64,000 nt of DNA from Okapia johnstoni (GCA_024291935.2 CM044313.1:87915001-87979000), one strand, 5' to 3'; shown: positions 10,725-23,760, counted from the first letter of the stretch. Notes: generated by a model from the sequence alone, not told the origin. Numbers and translations: made by a program.

Positions 10725-11432
10725 AATCCTTAAACATCAACATTCAAAAAACTAAAATCATGGCATCCAACCCACTCACTTCATGGCAAACAGATGGGGA
10801 AAAAATGGAAACAGTGGCAGATTTTATTTTCTTTAACTTCAGAATCACTGCAGACAGTGACTGCAGCCATGAAATTAAAAGACACTTGCTCCTTGGAAGA
10901 AAAGCTATGACAAAACTAGACAGTGTATTAAAAAGCAGAGACATCGCTTTACTGATGAAGGTCTGTATCATCATAGCTATGGTTTTTCCAGGAGTCATGT
11001 ACAGATGTGGGAGTTGAACCCTAAAGAAGGCTGAACGCTGAAGAATTGATGCTTTCTAGTTGTGGTGCTGATTAGAGTGCTGATGGGACTCTTGAGAGTC
11101 CCTTAGATAGTAAGGGAATCAAACCAGGCAATCCTAAAAGAAATCAACTTGAATATTCATTCTAAGGACTGATGCTGAAGCTGAAGCTCCAATACTTTGG
11201 CCACCTGATGTGAAGAGCTGACTCATTGGCAAAGACCCTGATGCTAGGAAAGATAGAACGCAGGAGGAGAAAGGGACGACAGAGGATGAAGATGGTTGGA
11301 TGGCATCACCTACTCAATGGACAAGAGTTTGAGCAAACTCCAGGAGATAATGAAGGACAGAGAAGCCTGGCATGCTGCAGTCCCTGGTGTCACAAAAAAT
11401 TCAGGCACAACTTAAGCAACTGAGCAAAAACA
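10725..11432 (+). mobile_element. BovB fragment, C-terminal coding region and 3' end
   Basis: Begins downstream of the YADD motif at the conserved [10 protein letters not shown] segment (frame 10706-11017: [24 protein letters not shown]) and runs to the 3' end with several frameshifts. Stops at 11015 and later break the frame. Distinct from the neighbouring copy at 11639, which overlaps the same part of the element. Confidence 0.92.
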
Positions 11433-11547
11433 ACAATAGCTGAAATAATCTCTGATTTGATTTTTAAGTTTAGTTTCAAGGTAACATCAGAGTTTTTTTC
11501 TTTCTATCTGTAGGAATAGATATTATTCTATTAAACTCTGCTTTTAA

Positions 11548-11638
11548 GGACTTCCCTTGAGGTCCGGTGGTTAAGATTCCCTGCTACCACTGCAGGGGTA
11601 ATGGGTTCCATCCCTTATCAGGGAACTAAGATGCCACA
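11548..11638 (+). mobile_element. CHR-type tRNA-derived SINE, left part
   Basis: AGGACTTCCCTTGAGGTCCGG, a degenerate B box and CAGGGAACTAAGATGCCACA match the cetartiodactyl CHR-type SINE. It is interrupted by BovB at 11639 and resumes at 13011. Outer flanks AAACTCTGCTTTTA (11533-11546) and AAATTCTACTTTTA (from 13042) fit its own older target duplication with two mismatches. Confidence 0.88.
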
Positions 11639-13001
11639 AATATGGAAAACTCAGCAGTGGCCACAGGACTGGAAAAGGTCAGTTTTCATTCCAATCCCAA
11701 AGAAAGGCAATGCCAAAGAATGCTCAAACTACTCCACAATTGCACTCATCTCACACGCTAGTAAAGTAATGCTCAAAATGCTCCAAGCCAGGCTTCAGCA
11801 ATACGTGAACTGTGAACTTCCAGATGTTCAAGCTGGTTTTAGAAAAGGCAGAGAAACCAGAGATCAAATTGCCAACATCCGCTGGATCATCGAAAAAGCA
11901 AGAGAGTTCCAGAAAAACATCTATTTCTGCTTTATTGACTATGCCGAAGCCTTTGACTGTGTGGATCACAATAAACTGTGGAGAATTCTGAAAAAGATGA
12001 GAATACCAGACCACCTGACCTGCCTCTTGAGAAACCTGTATGCTGGTCAGGAAGCAGCAGTTAGAACTGGACATGAAACCACAGACTGGTTCCAAATAGG
12101 AAAAGGACTATGTCAAGGCTGTATATTGTCACCCTGCTTATTTAACTTATATGCAGAGTCCATCATGAGAAACGCTGGGCTGGAAGAAGCACAAGCTGGA
12201 ATCAAGATTGCTGGGAGAAATATCAGTAATCTCAGATATGCATATGACACCACCCTTATGGCAGAAAGTGAAGAACTAAAGAGCTTCTTGATGAAAGTGA
12301 GAGAGGAGAGTGAAAATGTTGGCTTAAAGCTCAACATTGAGAAAACTAAGATCATGGCATCTGGTCCCATCACTTCATGGGAAATGGATGGGGAAACAGT
12401 GGAAACAGTGTCAGACTTTATTTTTCTGGGCTCTAAAGTCACTGCAGATGGTAATTTCAGCCATGAAATTAAAATGATTACTCCTTGGAAGGAAAGTTAT
12501 ACCAACCTAGATAGCACATTAAAAGGCAGAGACATTGCTTTGCCGACAAAGGTCCATCTAGTCAAGGCTATGGTTTTTCGAGTAGTCATGTATGGATGTA
12601 AGAGTTGGACTGTGAAGAAAGCTGAGTGCCAAAGAATTGATGCTTTTGAACTGCGGTGTTGGAGAAGATTCTTGAGAGTCCTTTGGACTGCAAGGAGATC
12701 CAACCAGTCCATCCTAAAGGAGATCAGTCCTGGGTGTTCATTGTAAGGACTGGCGTTGAAGCTGAAACTCCAGTACTTTGGCCACCTCATGCAAAGAGTT
12801 GACTCATTGGAAAAGACCCTGATGCTGGGAAGGATTGGGGGCAGGAGGAGAAGGGGGCGACAGAGGATGAGATGGCTGGATGGCATCACCGACTCGATGG
12901 ACATGGGTTTGGGTAAACTCCGGAAGTTGGTAATGGACAAGGAGGCCTGGAATATTGCGATTCATGGGGTCGCAAAGAGTTGGACACGACTGAGCGACTG
13001 A
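11639..13001 (+). pseudogene. BovB reverse transcriptase remnant, one in-frame stop
   Basis: This frame encodes the RT and C-terminal part of the BovB polyprotein, which primes reverse transcription at a nicked target. The open frame reaches from the SINE (Met at 11601) to a TAA at 12744-12746; the same frame is then open again to about 13001, so a single nonsense codon breaks it. Counting from the Met at 11601: finger motif RSVFIPIPKKGNAKE (26-40), motif A FIDYAEAFDCVDH (111-123, catalytic Asp kept), motif [12 protein letters not shown] (172-182), motif C as YAYD (213-216) instead of YADD, so the first catalytic Asp of motif C is lost. The endonuclease domain is missing because of 5' truncation. 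It cannot be autonomous. Confidence 0.92.
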
Positions 13002-13010
13002 ACTGAACTG
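11639..13010 (+). mobile_element. BovB LINE copy, 5'-truncated, inserted in a CHR SINE
   Basis: A clean 1,372-bp insertion bounded by the duplication AAGATGCCACA (11628-11638) / AAGATCCCACA (13011-13021). It begins just before the RT finger region and ends with the BovB-type tail GAGCGACTGAACTGAACTG, with no poly(A), as known for BovB. Its host is the CHR SINE, so this BovB copy is younger than that SINE. It is one of the best-preserved copies here. Confidence 0.96.
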
Positions 13011-13041
13011 AAGATCCCACATTTCATGCAGCCAAAAAAAG
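13011..13041 (+). mobile_element. CHR-type SINE, right part and A-rich tail
   Basis: GATCCCACATTTCATGCAGCCAAAAAAA continues the SINE interrupted at 11638 and ends in an A-rich tail. Confidence 0.8.
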
Positions 13042-13392
13042 AAATTCTACTTTTATTTTCTAATATAGAAAAATGTTAAAAATGTGTGTTATATCATTTC
13101 AGAATGAACATATAAGCATCCTTGCCATGCTCATTCTTTTCAATATAATAATAAATAGCATAAGGATACCTATTAGGCATCACATGTTTATTATGCATAT
13201 AAATTATTTCCATAAGCTTTTGAATGCTCCTTTTTTAAAAGTAATTTTATTTGTAGATGAAACAACTAAGAGACCATTGTAGATTGCATATCAAGGCAGA
13301 TTCTCTGTAAGGACAGAGATTGTGTTGTGAGCCCTGTACCCTAGGTCATGGTTGTAGATGAGAAATGAATTTCTTATAATCTTAGAAATCGT
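13042..13392. other. no gene seen
   Basis: AT-rich unique DNA. A 69-codon frame here has no recognisable domain. Confidence 0.5.
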
Positions 13393-13527
13393 ACTGGAGA
13401 AGGGAATAGCAACCCACTCCAGTATTCTTGCCTGGAAAAATCCCATAGACAGAGCAGCCTGGCAGGCTACAGTCCATGAGGTCTCAAAGACTCAGAAATG
13501 ACTGACTGACTAACACTTTCACTTTCA
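13393..13527 (+). mobile_element. Bov-A SINE fragment (tRNA head missing)
   Basis: Starts at ACTGGAGAAGGGAATAGCAACCC and runs to CTAACACTTTCACTTTCAG. Only the body and tail are present. Confidence 0.93.
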
Positions 13528-14329
13528 GAGATCATAATTGACAAAGCTGGATTCAAAGCTAGGTCCTTCTAATTCCAAATAAATGCACAGACTGCTGACT
13601 GTAATACCATGCCTTGGACCTATTTTGATTTATTAAAAACCTAGATCAGGATTGATTTGGACAGAAACAAATAGTGATTGTTTTGGATAGTAATAAGCAG
13701 TGATTGAGGTATTATCAATAGCTCTGTATCATTAGTCCTATAGAAGACAATGTACCTAGAGTATTACAAACAGATAAGATTACTTAATTGTATCCATTTA
13801 TTTTAAATTTGTATTTGATTTTTTTCTGTATTTGAGGAATTTGAAGAATAAAATTGTATCTTTTTCATTAATCTATAATTTTCAAGGTTTGGACACTTTA
13901 TAACTACAGTGCCATTCAAAGAGAATTTTATCAGAGAAATTAAATTCAAAGCTTAACAAAGAATGGTATCTATCACTCATAACAGGGTTAAATATTTTTT
14001 CTTTCCAAAAAAAGGGCTCCTTGGAGTCCTTCATTCAATTTAAAGTATTTAATCAAATAAGAAAATGTACAGTGTTAATCAAATGGGAAAATTGTAAGAA
14101 AGTTTTCCCACTGAGGATGTACCCATGGTCATATTGATAGAGTTAATGAGATTTGGATACTTGGGTATAAAACCTCTTATTAAGGGGGAAAAATGTGTCA
14201 CACCTCTGAAGGATTTTGGTATACATTTGACAAAACCAGTGCCTTCATAAATAAAAAAACTAATTTCCCATTTTACATTATTATTTGTTTTGAATAGTTT
14301 GTAATTTAGCACATGCACATGTGCATGCA

Positions 14330-14330
<1 letters not shown>
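13528..14330. other. no gene seen
   Basis: AT-rich unique DNA without a supported feature. Confidence 0.5.

Positions 14331-14374
<44 letters not shown>
14331..14374. repeat. (AC)22 microsatellite
   Basis: Uninterrupted AC repeat preceded by an alternating ACATGCACATGTGCATGC segment. Likely length-polymorphic. Confidence 0.98.
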
Positions 14375-14376
<2 letters not shown>

Positions 14377-17300
14377 CTCCACAGGGAACACTTTCATATT
14401 ATGAGCGGTATTACTGAAATCCAAATTGTAATGACAAGCATTATGTAAGCCACATAGAAAATTAAGTAAGTTACTCATGGTCACAAATATCTAGGTCTAG
14501 AAACTAGGTTTCTTTGCTTTGTTTATACACTATTTGTTGTTTTTGTTAGATAAGTGGTATTTACTTGGACTTTACAGTTTTATTTATACTTTTTTTCCTT
14601 TTTGGATATTAAAATATTCAATATATTTAAATACATAAAACTGATATACCAATGAACATATATATAACCTCAGAAATTGATATTTGTGAAATATTAATAT
14701 TTGTTTGTTTTTAATGTTTGATACCAATACTTGCCTATTATTAAAAGGATAAAAATGATAACATATAGCCACCGATATAAAAGACAATAAAATCATGTAA
14801 AATAACATGGTGTGCAACTTTGGACAAATAAATGCATTTTAAAAGCTAGCCAAATGGATGTTTTTATACTGAAACATAAATTAGCAAAATTGACTTACAG
14901 AACACTTTTGATTTTATTTAAAATGTTCCATAACATAGACAATATAAAAAGTTTTATCCAAACATCTTACAAAGCTATCACAACTCAGCACAAAGAACAC
15001 TATAGATAAATCTTATTTTGAAGAAATGCCAAAATGTAAATAAAATATTATAAAATCAAACCATGCACTAGTACTTAAAATTAATCCAGACAAACAAGGT
15101 TTATTCCAGGAAAGTAAGGTAATCTATAACTAGAAAAACCTATCATCATTATTGATTATTTTTGGTGTGTGTTTAAGAGAAGTTTTGCCTAGTTCAATGA
15201 AAATTTGGAGAGTTATAAAAGTAAATGAAGTATAATCCCAATTTAGGTTGAAAGATCTAAATATGCATTGATATAGATAACATGAACTAATTTTTATTTG
15301 TAAAATATTAAGGCACTTGGAAATGTAAGTGAAAATCAGGAGTATCAATATAAACTCAGTACCAAAAAGAAAAAACATTGTATGCTTTGCCAAAATGAAA
15401 ATAATGGAAGTTTTATATCTGTCCTCTTAAACTATTTTCTATTTAGTTCCCAGACTTTTTAAAATTTAAATATGAGCTCACAGATTTTTATCTTTAACCT
15501 TATTTTTGAATTAAATATATATATTAATTAATGAATTAATATAAATATATATACACTATTTTAAAGCAACTGATTCCATTCTGTTGCAAGAAATTTCCTT
15601 CTGCAATAACCTCTTTCCATTAAACAATAATATTCCTACATTTTTAACAGTGAGGGAAATGTTATGAGCATAAGTTAAAAAAAAAAAAAAGTTGTGTGGA
15701 TTCATGTCTGAGTTACTAAAGGGAGACAGCCAAAATAGTGGGGCGATTTTAACCCTCAACAAAAAGTAGTAAGCTTGGTTATTTCATAGGCAAGAGGCCC
15801 TTCATCTCTGTTTTTGGAAAGTTGAAAATGGGTCTCTGCACTAAGTTAACTCTGGAGAGCTATAATCCCGCCCCAGGAGAGTTCTAGATTCAAGGTAGGT
15901 TTTACTTTCCACTGTGCTCAGAGCATCACTTCCCTCTGCATTGATTCTGTCCTTCCCACAAGCCACAGTTTCTTCCCTATTATTTTTTGTTCAATTTTAA
16001 TATTCCTTAAGGCCACTTCCAGAAAACCTGTGCTGCTTGCCTAATCTGCCCCAGTTATTTCCCAAGATGCCAATTATTGTTTTTGTTAGTACTGTTTACA
16101 CAACTGCAAAGGTTTTGACCAGTCTCATTTTCCCCATAAGCCCTGTGATTGATAGTGGTGATTTTACAGACTGCAAGGTTTCAGGAACATGTGCCTTGTA
16201 TTCAAGCAGAAGATAGTGCCAGAACACTTGTTCCATAAAGAAAAAAAATGCTTTCAAAAGAAGAAATATCTAAATGTTTAAAAGAGTCAATGTTAATAAG
16301 AAGCCTATTGACTAGGCAGTGATAATGGGCAGCAAAATAGAATAAAATTTAGAATTGGAATATATTGATACGGTAAAACCCCATTACCCCATAAGTATGT
16401 TTAAATAGAAAAGAAAAAAAGTTAATGAAAACGTGTATGGAAAAATAAGACAAGTGACATTATTCTTAGTATTAGATATATTTATAAACATGTCTTTAAC
16501 TTTTAAAAAGCTATATGAAGATATTGGTTTATATATATTATATATATATATCTGGTTATTCTACAATCTTAAGCATTTGTTTATATAAAAACTATGATTT
16601 ACTAATTTTTCCCACTTAAAAAAAAAACAGAGGGGAAAATAAAGGGAACTGTGATTAAATCAAACTGTTCTGATAAAAGTAGGATGTACACTAGAAACAG
16701 AAAGGCTTATAAACTCCATTTTCTACAGACTGGTTATGTAGAAAGCAGACCCCACATCTGATGAAAGATACTAGCTTGATCTATTCTTTAGAGGAAACAG
16801 ACTGTGCATGCACAATCTGTGGATTCCTAGGATATATAAACTCTGGACCACCCTCTAACATGCAGTATGTGATACTACTTGATGTTTCTAAATATTTGAG
16901 GAACATGGGAGAGAAAGAAAATTAAACTTGGTAGACATGGGTACACAAGAAAAAGCTTCAGGTTGCAGGGAAACACACAAACTTGGAGTGTTATTTTGCC
17001 ACAGAAAATTAATGTGATGTTTAATAGTGGCCAAGAACAATATTTAAATAAAGATTATTGAAAAACTTTAGAAGATATAATCAGGTCACCTCATATTTAA
17101 GTTGTAAGTCAGTTGTTGACAAGCTACAACTCATAATCTAGGCAGAGATAGTATTCTATTTTATTTCTAGTTCTGAAATTGTGATTCTGTCCATGAAAAC
17201 TATGGGGGGAAAGTATGAAGAAAATGAATAAATTACATAATGTAATTCCTTTAAATAGTATAGTAGAAATAAACTGTTATACTCATTTAGCTTCTGTATT

Positions 17301-17997
17301 TTTGTAGTATTGAAGCACTTAAAAATAGCTGGCAAAATGATTAATTGAAATAGTAAAATTATAATAAGGAAGTGTGAAGATACTTATCAAGACAACTATT
17401 ACTGTAAACATAAAAAAATATTTATCATATGTGTTTTTAAAGATTTTTAGAATAAATTTAATTACAATTAGTAAGTTAAGCATTTCATGCTACTAAAGAA
17501 GTTAGTAACTATCTTTCTGCAACAAAATCCTCTTGGATAGGGAAATTATTTGATAGTATACTTACCACAATTTTCAGTTGTGTTTATCTGTTTATATTAT
17601 TGCTTTTCCCTTTCTTTCTATTGTTACCTTTTTTCCTGTTGGGTATTTCTGACCTACAGTAGACACATCAATAAATATGTTTCAAGTTAAAGAAAGAATG
17701 GAATTAAAGGAGATAAATCAATAAATTATTGAACTTAACCACACACTTTCTTAGCACTGGATAAAATTACTTAAATCAAAAAAATCTCAGTAAAACAAAT
17801 TGAAAAAGAAACAAAGATATTGATGATTCATGAGGAATTTTCCATTTCCAGTAATTAAACTGTTCTGAAATAGTTATCTATCTATACTGAAAGATGAAGC
17901 TTTTCTCTGACCTCAAACCACCATAAATGTGTTTCAAATGGATTAAAAAGCTACACTCAAAAAACAAAAAAAAAAGAAATAAAAACCTTCAAAAAAC
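14375..17997. other. 3.6 kb without gene or recognised repeat
   Basis: Mostly AT-rich unique DNA with short frames only. The part 15780-16250 is less AT-rich and holds no repeat I recognise. Around 17655-17700 a CAATAAATATGTTT motif could be the end of an L2/MIR element, but it is too short to call. Confidence 0.5.
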
Positions 17998-18431
17998 TGT
18001 CAGTGGAGTTTGCAATTGCCTCAGTTCTGTCTCATCGCAACAAAAATTTGAAGTGACGGATGGACCAGTGTTACAGCTCTCAGACAGACCAGTGTTACAG
18101 CTTCCTGTTACAGCTCAGTTTTATTTAGAAAGTAAAGGAAAATACATCCTGGAGGCATGAGAGCATGCCGACCCAAAAGACACGAGGAGAAGAGAGACCT
18201 CTGGCCCAGTTTTGGCTCCTCTTTTTATATGTTTTTTCTCCTCCCTCTGGGCCTTCCCTATGTAAAAGGCTGAGTTATTAGTGATGATTATTAGGAGTGC
18301 TGTTTGTTTTACTTGCGGTCCTCACTCTGGTCCTCAGACCTTCCTTTGTTCTATTTTCATGGGCTTTTCCCTTCCTTGTCTTTTAGCCAACACCATTCTG
18401 GACTCCTTTTTCCTATTCTAACTAGCTAACA
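17998..18431 (-). mobile_element. solo LTR, family A, copy 1 (endogenous retrovirus)
   Basis: On the minus strand it begins TGTTAGCTAG (18431) and ends in CA (18000-17998 reads TGT on the plus strand). It contains a TATA-like ACATATAAAAAG (18232-18221) and a poly(A) signal AATAAA (18125-18120). AAAC stands on both sides (17994-17997 and 18432-18435), fitting a 4-bp target duplication. A short unit GACCAGTGTTACAGCT is repeated in the 3' part (about 18062-18115). A second copy is at 29996-30339. No gag, pol or env lies next to it, so it is a solo LTR left by recombination. Confidence 0.85.
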
Positions 18432-20561
18432 AAACCATTAAGCATGTGAAAGTGAAGAGTGTATTTACAGTGGCTTGTTTTTAAAAATAATTTTTAATCA
18501 GTACAAAGATCCAAATGTGAAGACAAAAATTGACTGATTTTACCCTATGAATTTGTCTGTGTATGTCTATGTATATTTGAAGACCCCATAGAGGATGTAC
18601 AAATGCAAGATTGAGAGAAAATATCTCTTATAATAAGAGATTTGTGTTCCTAAACAGAGTTTCTACAAACTTATAAAAATGTGTGAGAATGGGATATAAG
18701 CAAATAATGACTGAAAATAAAGACAAACTGACCAGAAATATTGTTAATGACATTAATGATTAAACATATTAAGTTTAACATATTGTTATAATTATTTATG
18801 TATCAGTTTACAAAAGGTGAATTATTAAGAACATTTAGTAATAAATGACGGGGTAAATTAAACTTTATTATATACTGCTAGTGGATGTAAAAAATTAAAT
18901 TCATGTAGTTTTTTTTAGAAAATATACTATTTATAAAAATTAAACATACATCATTGTTCTTGCTGAGCACTACTAAACAGAATGACTTATACCATAAACC
19001 AGATTTAAACCTAGTTGCAAATTTAATAGCAAAGTGATTTTGGAATAGAAGTTAATTTTTCCCTTTATACTAAATGTGACAATTGTCTTTATGACACTTA
19101 ATTCATTTTATTTAAAGTTTCCAAGTGCTGTGTAGTTTCACAGACTCATGTCTTTGTCTTTGAGAAGAAAAGTTAAGATTTTAAAAAATGTAATTATGCT
19201 AATACACATTTGAAGCAAGGATGAACAAGCAATAAATGATGAGAAAGTGCAAGATACTGTATTTTTTTAATTCAGAAAGAAAAATAAATGCAATTTAGTG
19301 AACCACTGACTTAGAAAGGCTGAGTTATTAGTGATGTGAAGGATTAGAAGCAGGCTAAGTGTTTAGGCAACAGATTTAGAAACAAACATTCAAGGAGGCA
19401 ATGGGAGTGAAATCCCATGAATAAAGAACCCATAAACAAACAAATATTGCCTTTAGAACAAGGAAAGGCTCTTACTTGGTTTAAATAGTGCTATGCAAGT
19501 TATAAACTAGCTGTAAATTTTCTTGATAATTCAAATAGCAGAATAAAGCATGCCCTCTAATGGAGTAATGAAGCCCTTCAGTGCTCAAGCACTCAGGATA
19601 AGTGTGTTCTTCACTGGACAGCTTCACCTCAGAGTGTGAGATGGCAATGATCTCTATGCCATATGAAAAGAAAAATACTGTTTCAGAGTTAATGATCTTT
19701 CAATCTATGCACATTAAAGTCTCTCCTGAATTGCTAATTTTTTTTATACTGGATCATTAGATAGTACTTATATCAGTTACCTTGACAATTTATTTCTCCT
19801 ATTTTTTAATTTTCATCAGAGGCCCTAAAACAACTATAGCTGAAATTCTGATTGACCAAACTCTTCCTCTACCAAATCATGTACAGTAAATTGTCTGATC
19901 CCTTGTTCACTATTTATTTAGATGCTTTTATTGAAGACGTGTTTCAGGGTAGTCTATTCTTTCACATTAATTAAAAGCTGAAATTAAATGGGCGGCCTAC
20001 TACTACTACTCTCTGTGTGAGAATGGCTATGATAAACCTGAGGCTTATATTTTAACACAGAGAGAAGTGAAAGCAACACTATTCTTAAAAGCCATATTTA
20101 AAGTGTATTTTTTCTACAAATTTGTAGGTAACACACTTCAACTTAATTACTTAAAACTAAGATAATTTGTTGCTACTTTGAATATCTCTTTATAAGCATG
20201 AATTGTATCTCAAACATAATTCATGTATAATGCTCAATGATAAAACCATCGAGACTGAAAATAAGTTTTCAAATTTATTTTATAAATTTCCCCAAATCAA
20301 AGCCCTTCGACATTCCAAATAGTAACTTACAAGTTTAAATGTACAGAAACATAAAACATTCAGACTTAGGAATACAGAGTTTAAAATATACATTTTAACA
20401 TATGTATTTTAAAGAAAAAAATGGGAAGATTTCATATTATATTATATGTTGTCATCTCTCATGTTCATCATCTACTAATTTCTTGATTTTCACCTGTTTG
20501 TTATGATTAATAAGCAAAACATTTTATGGTCATCTACATTTTGTTGGAGATAAACTGTTTA
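18432..20561. other. no gene seen
   Basis: AT-rich unique DNA. The stretch 19300-20060 is repeat-free as far as I can see and somewhat less AT-rich; it includes a perfect 22-bp match to the LTR at 18265-18286 (see findings). Confidence 0.5.
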
Positions 20562-20650
20562 ATTATTCATTTATTAAAGCTTAGTAAACAGTTACTGTAT
20601 GCAAGTCTTTATGTAAGGCATCAAAATTATTAAATATGAGGTGAACAGAA
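20562..20650. repeat. possible L2/MIR-class fragment
   Basis: TTATTCATTTATTAAAGCTTAGTAAACAGTTACTGTATGCAAG has the pattern of an ancient mammalian L2-type end (ATTCATTTATT, ACTGTATGC). It is strongly diverged and needs a repeat-library search. Confidence 0.4.
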
Positions 20651-23093
20651 ATCAAAGCAGAAAACTTGAATTATTATTTCCTTTCAATTTTGTGCCATTT
20701 TTATAATTCAAGATATCTTTCTATATGCTCTGTGGATAGAGATTCCAAGAAGATGATGGATGTGAGAGGGAAGAAGGCTTGGCAGGTGTTCAATGAAGTC
20801 AATATTTTCCGAGAGAAAAGTATGGGTAAAAACGCCTTGCTTGTAAGTGCAGACTGGTTCAGAGCCATATAAGGATCAAGGACTAGCTCATTTAGAAATG
20901 AGGCATGAGCCAGAGTTTAGTATGATTCATATCCCTTGATGACTTGTAAATTCAAAAAGATCATTCTGGTTGAATAGATTACAGTAGAGTGCTATCAACA
21001 GCCTGAGGAACCTGGCCAAACAACACTGAACATTAGCTACAGAGTGCTTTTGGCATTTGTTGTTATTTAGACAATATTGTCATTATAGGGAAAATTTATA
21101 GGGAGCATTCATAGCATCTAAGCAACGTGTCCCTGAGGTAGTAATAATGAGGTTTCAGGGTACAGAAGGCTAAATGTGAATTCTTTAAAGAGGAAAACAG
21201 GTCCAAAATAGCATGATAGATGCCAGTGGTTTCTTGGGTAACAGGATAAAATAGGGTCTTGTAAAATATGCCCAAAACAAGTTAGGTTGCTTGAATTCAT
21301 TCTGTGATTTATAAACTACTGTTTTTGGTAAATTTCAAAACTCTGAGTTAGAAAAGGGCAGTGATTTTTAATTTATATGCCACATATGCTAATATTTTAG
21401 AATGTCATGTTTTATAATTTTAGATACCCTTTGTGCTTTATAAAATCTTAAACAATATACTGCTTCCTGCTTCCCTTCTGTAACTCCTAATCAAGTCAAT
21501 TTCACCAGCCCAATTTATTATCTTCAAAATGAATGTAGCACTTTATATCAACAGTTCTTCTAAAGGGGATATGAATCCTGTTACTCTATTTTTTTCTTTT
21601 TCATTTCTTCTCTTGCTCCAGGACAGAAGGAACTTACAAATCTGATCTTATTGGCTCACAACACTGTTTAGTTGAAAGGATGCAATTCTTAATATAGCTG
21701 TTGAGATATGAAGGAAAATAAATAAGTAGCACCACTTTTCTTTCTTTGTTCTGAAACAGTTTGAAAAGAAGACCAAAGAGTAAGTGGAATGGAGGATTAA
21801 ATAAGGTTTTGAATCCTGATGGAGCTCACAATGAGGGAAGTCGCATGTGTAATTAATTTTATTGACTCCTAACACCCACATCAATTCACATTTTAACTTA
21901 TCCAAAACTGAGGTACATACATATACATTGTTGTCTTACAATCACTGTAGTTAGTTGACATTTACTGTATATTTGTTAGCTTATGCTTATTTTTTCTTCC
22001 AGATTCAATTATTAGATTTAGTCACTCATGAAGTCCTAGGGGGAAATAAGTAAAGAACAGAAAAAAGAAGTTACTTGTGTACTTATTCCCACAATACTCA
22101 CCTTCATTCTCAGTATGTGCTGTCTTTCATTGCGTAGCTAAAATGCATGATGCATCCCATACATTATTAGAGTAACAGTCAACAACACACTCTGACATTG
22201 GCTGTATCTCAAAACACTCCACACTTGGCATTATAACCTTTGGCTAAAGACAATGACTGCTGTGACACATTGTTAATTTTGGTCAGCTGGTTAACATTTC
22301 AGGTTCCATTGAAACTACTGACCATTTGCTTCTTCTTGAAATAGTCTCTGATTTTAGCTGGGTGGCAAAGAACTTAATAAAGATTTCTAATACCAGCTAT
22401 GATGGAGTAAATTTGACAGATCAAAAGTCCTATCCAGAACATACAGAAAAGTAAAAGAAGAAAAAAGAATAGGAAGAGGAAAAGAAGAAAAAGCATGGCA
22501 AGTTTATTGAGTAACAACTCTATTGGAAAGCTGATATAGCCATATGGATTTGATAAAACAAGACCCGAAAAGAAAGAAACCAAAGAAAAATGAATCAGTA
22601 TTCACTTGTTACAGTTTTCTACTTAGCGATTAACTATTCGGAGATTAACTATCCTTTATGTGGAGTAAGAAGCTGAAAATCTGGGTAGCTATGCCCAGAG
22701 GCAGAGAAGTAGGAAGGAATTTCATCAGTCTTCACTGGGATGGGAAGACACAATTTTAGTATTTGGGGCTACTAAGATAAACAAAGTATTATGAGGTAAA
22801 CAATCCCAGAGTAAAAGAGGTACAGAAACATGAGCAGGTTAGTCATTTTTCCCTTTGAGGGTTTGGAAAATTATTATGTTGTTGAAGGTTAATATGTCAA
22901 ATGTTGATACAAAAAAAAATCTGAAAAAAAAAAATCTGAAAGGAAGATTGTTGTTATTGTTTTTTTTTTTTCCCCCCATTTTCACAGTACTAAGGGAATA
23001 AAAGTTTGAGTTCATTAGTTGCCAAGGAGAAGAAACCAAATTATAAAAGCAATATAATATCTGTTATTCTTATATAAGTGCATGCATGCATCC
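20651..23093. other. no gene seen
   Basis: Unique AT-rich DNA. Purine-rich tract at about 22455-22495 (AAAAGAAGAAAAAAG-type) and T/C-rich tracts near 22960-22976. Short frames here have no recognisable product. Confidence 0.5.
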
Positions 23094-23173
23094 TAAATCG
23101 CTTCAGTCATGTCTGACCCTGTGCAACCCTATGGACTATAGCCCGCCAGGCTCCTCTGTCCATGGGATTCTCA
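23094..23173 (-). mobile_element. Bov-tA SINE fragment
   Basis: TAAATCGCTTCAGTCATGTCTGACC to CTCTGTCCATGGGATTCTC is the reverse complement of the Bov-tA tail half. The tRNA head is missing. Confidence 0.92.
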
Positions 23174-23336
23174 AATATGATTATATTAATACCAGAGAAT
23201 CATTCAAAGATAATCACTCTCCCACTAGTCAATATATTGTGATCTTTTAATCTCATTGCCTATAAGATTATAGGGTTAACTTACTATGAATTATAAAAGC
23301 ATCATTGAAAACATTATTTTTCATACATAATTCTAA

Positions 23337-23760
23337 TGGTTAATTTTATGTGTCAATTTGGCTAGTGTATGTTGCCCAATTGTTTGGTCAAACACCAGTA
23401 TAGATATTACTGTGAAGTTATCTTGTAGATAAGATTAACATTTACAGTTAGTTGACTTCAAAAGAAGCATATCTCCCGCAAGAATGTGAGTGGAATTCAT
23501 AAAATCACTTGAATGTGTTAAGAGCAAATACTGAGGTTTTCTGGAAAAGAAAACTCTACATTAAGACCGAAACATCAACTCTTACCTGAATTTTCAGCCC
23601 CCAGGCCTACTTTCTAAAGATTTTGGACTCACCAGTTCTTACAACCTACAATTGCATATGCCCTTGTTTTTTTTTTTTTTTTTTTTAACAGATAGATGAT
23701 AGACTGGTAGATAGACCAACCCTATTGGTTATTTTCTCTGGAGTACCCTGAATCATACCA
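23337..23760 (+). repeat. old mammalian LTR-like repeat, copy 1
   Basis: TGGTTAATTTTATGTGTCAA at the left and CCTATTGGTTATTTTCTCTG ... CATACCA at the right are landmarks of a diverged repeat that starts with TG and ends with CA. An A/T-rich run of T (23669-23687) sits where the poly(A)-signal region would be. A second copy in opposite orientation is at 24612-25168. The family name is unresolved. Confidence 0.65.
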
